Positions 60,243 through 64,000 of a DNA stretch of 64,000 bases are shown in pieces. The DNA comes from Curtobacterium caseinilyticum (GTDB lineage: Bacteria > Actinomycetota > Actinomycetes > Actinomycetales > Microbacteriaceae). Location of the stretch: the NCBI RefSeq assembly GCF_030363035.1, contig NZ_JAUCMN010000007.1, forward strand, positions 153,111 through 217,110. The letters are read 5' to 3'. Under the pieces are notes generated by a model. It saw nothing but the letters and a program-made list of their open reading frames with translations. It ran no database searches and was not told the origin of the DNA. The position numbers and the translations under genes are program-made. The first letter of the stretch is position 1. Each line of letters begins with the position of its first letter.

Positions 60243-61271
60243 TCAGCCGAACATGATGGCGGCCTCGTCGTACCGTGCCTGCGGCACCGTCTTGAGCTCG
60301 CCGAGCGCGTCCGCGAAGGACACGTGCTCGATCTCGGTCCCGCGCAGCGCGACCATCCGACCCCAGCGTTCCTCGACGACGGAGTCGATCGCCGCGAGGC
60401 CGAGCCGCGTCGACAGCACCCGGTCGTACGCCGTCGGGGTGCCACCGCGCTGGATGTGCCCGAGTGTGGTGGCGCGGGTCTCGATGCCGGTCATCTCCTC
60501 GATGAGCGGGGCGAGGCGCTCGCCGATCCCGCCGAGCCGCGGTCGCCCGAACGCGTCGAGCCCCCGCTCGGTGTGCGCGGTGTCCTCGTGGTCGGGCACG
60601 AAGCCCTCGGCCACGACGACGAGCGGTGCGCGTCCGCGGTCGTAGGCGGCCTGCACCCACGCCGCGATCTGCTCCATGCTCGTCTTCTGCTCCGGGATGA
60701 GGATCGCGTGCGCGCCCGCGGCCATGCCGGAGTGCAGCGCGATCCAGCCGACGTGGCGACCCATGACCTCGGCGACCATGCAGCGCGAGTGGGACTCGCC
60801 CGTGGTGCGGAGGCGGTCCATGGCCTCGGTCGCGATGGCGACGGCCGTGTCGAAGCCGAACGTGTAGTCGGTGGCGCCGAGGTCGTTGTCGACCGTCTTC
60901 GGGACGCCGACGATCTTCAGGCCGGCGTCCGTCAGGCGCTTCGCGGCGGCCAGCGTGCCCTCGCCGCCGATCGCGACGATGGCGTCGATGCCGTGCCGCT
61001 CGAGGGTCTTCGTGATGTTCTCGACGCCGCCGTTCGGGCCCTCGAAGGGGTTCGTCCGGCTCGTGCCGAGGATCGTGCCGCCCTGCTTGGCGATGCCCTG
61101 GATGTCCTTGCGTCCGAGGGGCACGATGTCCCCGTCGACGACGCCGCGCCAGCCGTCACGGAACCCGACGAAGTCGTGGCCGTAGATCGCGATGCCCTTG
61201 AGCACGATGCCGCGGATGACCGCGTTGAGGCCGGGGCAGTCGCCTCCGGAGGTGAGGATGCCGATGCGCAC
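60243..61271 (-). CDS. pfkA: 6-phosphofructokinase
   Basis: A 342-residue phosphofructokinase of the actinobacterial group: GILTSGGDCPGLNAVIRG at residues 4-21, GGEGTLAAAKRL and VPKTVDNDLGATDYTFGF, and MGRHVGWIALHSGMAAGA. Gly in GGEGT points to ATP as phosphoryl donor, while Lys in PKTVDND is the residue seen in PPi-type and group III enzymes. That combination is known from Streptomyces ATP-PFK. The GTG at 61271 is preferred over the ATG at 61313 because GGAG lies five bases before it and the protein then starts VRIGIL. Confidence 0.95.
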   Translation of the reverse strand: MRIGILTSGGDCPGLNAVIRGIVLKGIAIYGHDFVGFRDGWRGVVDGDIVPLGRKDIQGIAKQGGTILGTSRTNPFEGPNGGVENITKTLERHGIDAIVAIGGEGTLAAAKRLTDAGLKIVGVPKTVDNDLGATDYTFGFDTAVAIATEAMDRLRTTGESHSRCMVAEVMGRHVGWIALHSGMAAGAHAILIPEQKTSMEQIAAWVQAAYDRGRAPLVVVAEGFVPDHEDTAHTERGLDAFGRPRLGGIGERLAPLIEEMTGIETRATTLGHIQRGGTPTAYDRVLSTRLGLAAIDSVVEERWGRMVALRGTEIEHVSFADALGELKTVPQARYDEAAIMFG

Positions 61272-61345
61272 GGAGACTCCAACGTCGTCGGGTTGCGGGG
61301 ACCTCCCCATCATGTCTGACGGTGGTGTGGCATTACCATCCCCGT

Positions 61346-62332
61346 GTGTCCCTCCCAGCTGTCGTCGCCCCGGGTGCCTCCGGTGCCGCTGGTGCGTCCG
61401 GCGGGTCGGCTGCGGCCGGGCGGGTGGACACCGTGTACCGGCCTGGAGGCGCGGTGGACGTCCGCGCGACCCTCCGGCCCCTGCAGCGCGGCTCCGGCGA
61501 CCCCGCCTTCCAGGTGGTCGGGTCCGACACGTGGCTCGCGCTGCGGACGCCGGCCGGGGCTGCCTCGGTGCTCGTGCGCCGTGCGGGCAGCGACGCGATC
61601 GCGGTCTCCGCGTGGGGCTCCGGCGCCGCCTGGGCGGTGACCCACGCCCCCGACCTGCTCGGGCGCGGTGACGACTGGTCCGAGCTCGACGTCACCGCAC
61701 ACGCCTTCCTGGCCGAGGCCCGAGACCGGCAGCCGGGGTTACGGCTGCTCCGGACGAACACGGTCGTCGCGATGCTCGTGCCCGCGATCATGGAGCAGAA
61801 GGTGACGTCGCGGCAGGCCTGGCGCGCCTGGCGGTACCTGCTCCGGCGCTTCGGCGAACCCGCGCCCGGTCCGGTGCCGGTGGAGATGTTCGTCCCGCCG
61901 GCCCCCGAGCAGTGGGCGCGGATCCCGAGCTGGGAGTGGCACCGGGCCGGCATCGAGCCCGGCCGCTCGGCGACGGTGATGCGGGCGGTGAAGGTCGCGC
62001 CGGCACTCGAGCGGACGCTTGCGCTCGGCCGGGGCGGCGCGGTCGTGTCGCAGCGACTGCAGTCGATCCCGGGCATCGGGCAGTGGACCGCGGCCGAGAC
62101 GGCGCAGCGGGCGCACGGCGACCCGGACTCGCCGAGCGTCGGGGACTACCACGTGCCGGCCCTCGTCGGGTGGGCGCTGACGGGCGGCCCCGTCGACGAC
62201 GACGGGATGCTCGAGCTCCTCGAGCCCTGGCGCGGGCACCGCGAGCGCGTCGTGCGACTGATCGGGGGCTCGGGCTTCCGGAAGCCGGCGTTCGGCCCGC
62301 GCATGACGATCCAGGACCACCGCTGGCACTGA
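61346..62332 (+). CDS. AlkA-type DNA-3-methyladenine glycosylase (HhH-GPD)
   Basis: A 328-residue base-excision repair protein. The helix-hairpin-helix QSIPGIGQWTAAETAQRA is at about residues 241-258, followed by the catalytic Asp in SVGDYHVPALVG; an N-terminal AlkA-like beta domain precedes the helical core (LLRTNTVVAMLVPAIMEQKVTSRQA). It removes alkylated bases. TACCAT lies six bases before the GTG (leaderless), which is why this start is chosen over an ATG at 61322. It is divergent from pfkA. Confidence 0.88.
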   Translation: MSLPAVVAPGASGAAGASGGSAAAGRVDTVYRPGGAVDVRATLRPLQRGSGDPAFQVVGSDTWLALRTPAGAASVLVRRAGSDAIAVSAWGSGAAWAVTHAPDLLGRGDDWSELDVTAHAFLAEARDRQPGLRLLRTNTVVAMLVPAIMEQKVTSRQAWRAWRYLLRRFGEPAPGPVPVEMFVPPAPEQWARIPSWEWHRAGIEPGRSATVMRAVKVAPALERTLALGRGGAVVSQRLQSIPGIGQWTAAETAQRAHGDPDSPSVGDYHVPALVGWALTGGPVDDDGMLELLEPWRGHRERVVRLIGGSGFRKPAFGPRMTIQDHRWH

Positions 62333-62397
62333 GCCGGACAGGACGAGGGTCGCCGACGTAGGCTCCAGGTGAGAACCGATCTCACGAAGGAGGAACC

Positions 62398-62586
62398 ATG
62401 TCGGACCCGAACACCACCCCCGCCGCCGAGGCCGAGGGGCACCGCGTCGCCGAGCACGACGTCGCCGACCACGACCACGAGCAGGACGGCGGCGAGCACG
62501 AGACCGTCGAGCACGGCGACCACGTCGACTTCGTGCACGACGGCCACCGGCACGCCCGTCACGAGGACCACTACGACGAGCACTGA
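62398..62586 (+). CDS. Small His/Asp/Glu-rich protein
   Basis: A 62-residue, strongly acidic and His-rich protein (13 His), for example VADHDHEQDGGEHE and HDGHRHARHEDHYDEH. GAAGGAGGA precedes the ATG, a strong ribosome site. The composition suggests metal binding (zinc, nickel or copper) in the cytoplasm. No transporter is near. No family recognised. Confidence 0.75.
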   Translation: MSDPNTTPAAEAEGHRVAEHDVADHDHEQDGGEHETVEHGDHVDFVHDGHRHARHEDHYDEH

Positions 62587-62607
62587 GCGTCGCTGAGGCG
62601 GCCACCT

Positions 62608-62655
62608 GACGGACGGGAGGCACGTGGCGGAGCCGCCACGAGCCTCCGGTCCGTC
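62608..62655. repeat. Hairpin element, GGACGGGAGGC family, copy 6
   Basis: A 23-bp stem with two mismatches, 62608-62630 with 62633-62655, and a 2-base loop between convergent genes. The two mismatches suggest it is older than the perfect copies. Confidence 0.75.
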
Positions 62656-62668
62656 GTCGGTGCGGCGT

Positions 62669-63526
62669 CTACGGGTGCCGGGTGCCCTCGCCGGCCAGCA
62701 CGGCGCGGTACCCCTCGCGGAACGTCGGGTAGCGCGGCTCCCAGCCGGTCGAGCGGAGCAGGGCGTTCGAGAGCCGCTTGTCCCCGCCGGCCTGCCGGCC
62801 GTCGGGTTCCGCGCTCGGCGGCTGCTCGACGCCGAGTTCGTCCGCCAGGAACGTCAGGACGTCGTCGAGCCGGACCGGTTCGTCGTCGGTCCCGAGGTAG
62901 GTGTGCGCAGGGTCGTCCACACCCGCCAGGTGGACGAGCGCGGCGGCGGCGTCGTCCCGGTGGATGCGGTTCGTGTGCGGGGAGGTACCGGACGACAGCC
63001 TGGCCCGGCCGGACCGGACCTGGTCGATCAGCCGCTCGCGCCCCGGCCCGTAGATCCCGGACAGCCGGACGAGCACGGCCTCGGGTGCCCGCTCCCGCAG
63101 CAGTGCCTCGGCCTCGATGAGGACGCCGGCCGTGGGGGTCGCGGCGCTGGTCGGGGTGTCCTCGGTGACCTCGCTGCCGTCGTCCACGTCGTGGACGGCC
63201 GTGGACGACACGACGACGATGCGGGGCGATGCGCCGGATGCCTCGATGCCGTCCAGCACGTTCCGCAGCCCGTCGACGTAGGTCGCGCGGTACTCGTCGA
63301 CGTCACGGGACCCGGCTGCGAAGGCGACGACGACGACCCCGGTGTCGGGGTCGATCGACGGTGCCTCGCGGCGCAGGTCGACGCTCCGGCCGGTGATCGG
63401 TTCCGGGACGAGCTCGGCGCGGCGGCGGAACCCGGTCACCGGGTGGCCGAGCGCTGCGAAGCGCAGGGCGGCCTCGGTGCCCAGGTCACCGCAGCCGGCG
63501 ATGACGACGGGGGAGTCGTGGTGCAT
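62669..63526 (-). CDS. NAD(P)-dependent epimerase/reductase (extended SDR)
   Basis: A 285-residue Rossmann protein. VVIAGCGDLGTEAALRFAALGH is a GxGxxG-type start (residues 7-28), as in YeeZ-type SDRs; VVVSSTAVHDV holds the Ser-Thr strand and LSGIYGPGRERLIDQV is the catalytic-region YGPGR motif. No tyrosine of the usual YxxxK type is obvious. Substrate unknown. It is convergent with the His-rich protein gene. Confidence 0.85.
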   Translation of the reverse strand: MHHDSPVVIAGCGDLGTEAALRFAALGHPVTGFRRRAELVPEPITGRSVDLRREAPSIDPDTGVVVVAFAAGSRDVDEYRATYVDGLRNVLDGIEASGASPRIVVVSSTAVHDVDDGSEVTEDTPTSAATPTAGVLIEAEALLRERAPEAVLVRLSGIYGPGRERLIDQVRSGRARLSSGTSPHTNRIHRDDAAAALVHLAGVDDPAHTYLGTDDEPVRLDDVLTFLADELGVEQPPSAEPDGRQAGGDKRLSNALLRSTGWEPRYPTFREGYRAVLAGEGTRHP

Positions 63527-63567
63527 GACCCGAGCTTGTCAGGCGAGCGTCGGAGCCCGCCGACAGC

Positions 63568-63753
63568 TCAGAGCTGGTCGTTCTCCGGAGAGGCGGGCTC
63601 GCCACCCGAGTCGACGTCGCTGTCCTGCTGGGGGTCCTCGGTGGCGTTGCCGGTGGACGAGCCGTCGGGCAGGTCCTCGGTGCGCTGGAACTCGCTCTCC
63701 GGAGCGTCGGTCGAGCCGTCGGTCGGGCTGGTGTCACTGTGCTGGTCGTTCAT
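63568..63753 (-). CDS. Small acidic disordered protein
   Basis: A 61-residue Asp/Glu/Ser-rich protein without Cys or hydrophobic core (MNDQHSDTSPTDGSTD). TAGCGT lies seven bases before the ATG, the leaderless pattern. Similar short acidic proteins recur in this window (41712-41990, 62398-62586). Function unknown. Confidence 0.6.
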   Translation of the reverse strand: MNDQHSDTSPTDGSTDAPESEFQRTEDLPDGSSTGNATEDPQQDSDVDSGGEPASPENDQL

Positions 63754-63879
63754 GCCGGGGACGCTACGCGCAGGCGGCTCCACCGCCGTCCGGGAGCGGG
63801 CGTCCCCCGGGTGCGGGGGCCGTGCCGCGTCCCGGCGCGACCTGCTCGGTGAGCTGAGTCGTCCTCGTCCCCCGACTTT

Positions 63880-63895
63880 GTAACAGAACGATAAC
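63880..63895 (+). promoter_or_regulatory. MtrA-like direct repeat near the right edge
   Basis: GTAAC-AGAACG-ATAAC, two copies of (G/A)TAAC with a 6-base gap, as in the actinobacterial MtrA box. MtrA controls peptidoglycan hydrolases such as NlpC/P60, M23 and Rpf proteins. The target would lie beyond base 64000 on the plus strand. Inference from the motif alone. Confidence 0.45.
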
Positions 63896-63918
63896 GTCAG
63901 CAAACTCGTCCAAACCCT

Positions 63919-63991
63919 TCTCCCGAGGGTGTCGAATCCCTTGCATCAACCGGGAAACACCCGGAGCGCTCACCAGCCGCAGGTAGCTGGT
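63919..63991 (+). other. Hairpin-rich stretch, possible structured 5' leader
   Basis: Three small stems follow the MtrA-like site: CCCT/AGGG near 63917-63929, CCGGG-AAACA-CCCGG at 63950-63964 and ACCAGC / GCTGGT at 63972-63991. No coding frame is supported here. It could be the leader of a gene beyond the edge. I cannot match it to a known riboswitch. Confidence 0.35.
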
Positions 63992-64000
63992 TCTCCACCC

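Noticed and set aside
63929..63942. tRNA-like T-arm (GGTGTCGAATCCC)
   Set aside because: The TTC of the T-loop is GTC, and no acceptor stem, D-arm or anticodon arm can be folded around it on either strand.
63977..64000. 23S rRNA-like string (GTAGCTGGTTCTCC)
   Set aside because: It resembles a short domain II segment of 23S rRNA only over about 14 bases, and the surrounding DNA does not match rRNA.

Overview
The window is high-GC (about 70%) actinobacterial chromosome, most like the family Microbacteriaceae and plausibly a plant-associated Curtobacterium relative. The family placement is inference. It rests on abundant GTG starts, dense ATGA/GTGA overlaps, many apparently leaderless genes, the NucS mismatch endonuclease, the coproporphyrin-type heme pathway (HemQ plus an actinobacterial ferrochelatase) and an hsp20 gene under combined CIRCE and HAIR elements. 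No rRNA, tRNA, CRISPR array, transposase or prophage was recognised; the window is mostly ordinary chromosome with accessory pockets.

Layout. 0-2 kb: the start of an hsp20 gene leaving on the left, then a divergent phenolic-acid locus (MarR regulator, perfect palindrome, phenolic acid decarboxylase, feruloyl-esterase-like hydrolase). 2-10 kb: aldo/keto reductase, regulators, a GH20 hexosaminidase, two hydrolases and a 14-TM efflux pump. 10-20.7 kb: a two-gene sugar catabolic operon with a candidate operator, carboxylesterase, regulators, DUF4184 and esterase membrane genes, Nudix, a P-loop kinase and an NmrA-type reductase. 20.7-28.9 kb: a 580-bp stretch without genes, a transporter/HAD pair, nucS, an MFS/LacI divergent pair with a perfect 18-bp palindrome, and a secreted-protein/small-membrane-protein pair. 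28.3-38.6 kb: flippase/MATE operon, a 42-bp tandem repeat, a uracil/xanthine permease, a YgiB-YgiC-like pair, an amino-acid permease and a sortase-anchored surface protein. 38.6-42.5 kb: M13 peptidase coupled to a degenerate beta-lactamase-fold protein, a small repeat protein and a Nudix hydrolase.

42.5-53.9 kb is the core of the window: hemA diverges from hemE-hemY, then three small envelope/membrane genes, then hemQ-hemH-hemC-hemD-hemB-hemL. Apart from charging of tRNA-Glu this encodes glutamyl-tRNA to heme through coproporphyrin. 54-64 kb: a NarL-type two-component system, an L,D-transpeptidase with a secreted partner, ABC ATPase, GntR regulator, quinone oxidoreductase, 6-phosphofructokinase, an AlkA-type glycosylase, small charged proteins and an epimerase. 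A probable MtrA-type control region for a gene beyond the right edge closes the window.

Two families of hairpin elements are scattered between genes. One has conserved GGACGGGAGGC outer arms with a variable inside (six structures and two half copies); the other has conserved ACGTTGCGTTTCGCGG flanks (two copies). These families, the tandem repeat, the phenolic-acid locus, the secreted/membrane pair and the degenerate beta-lactamase are the best leads for something not yet described.
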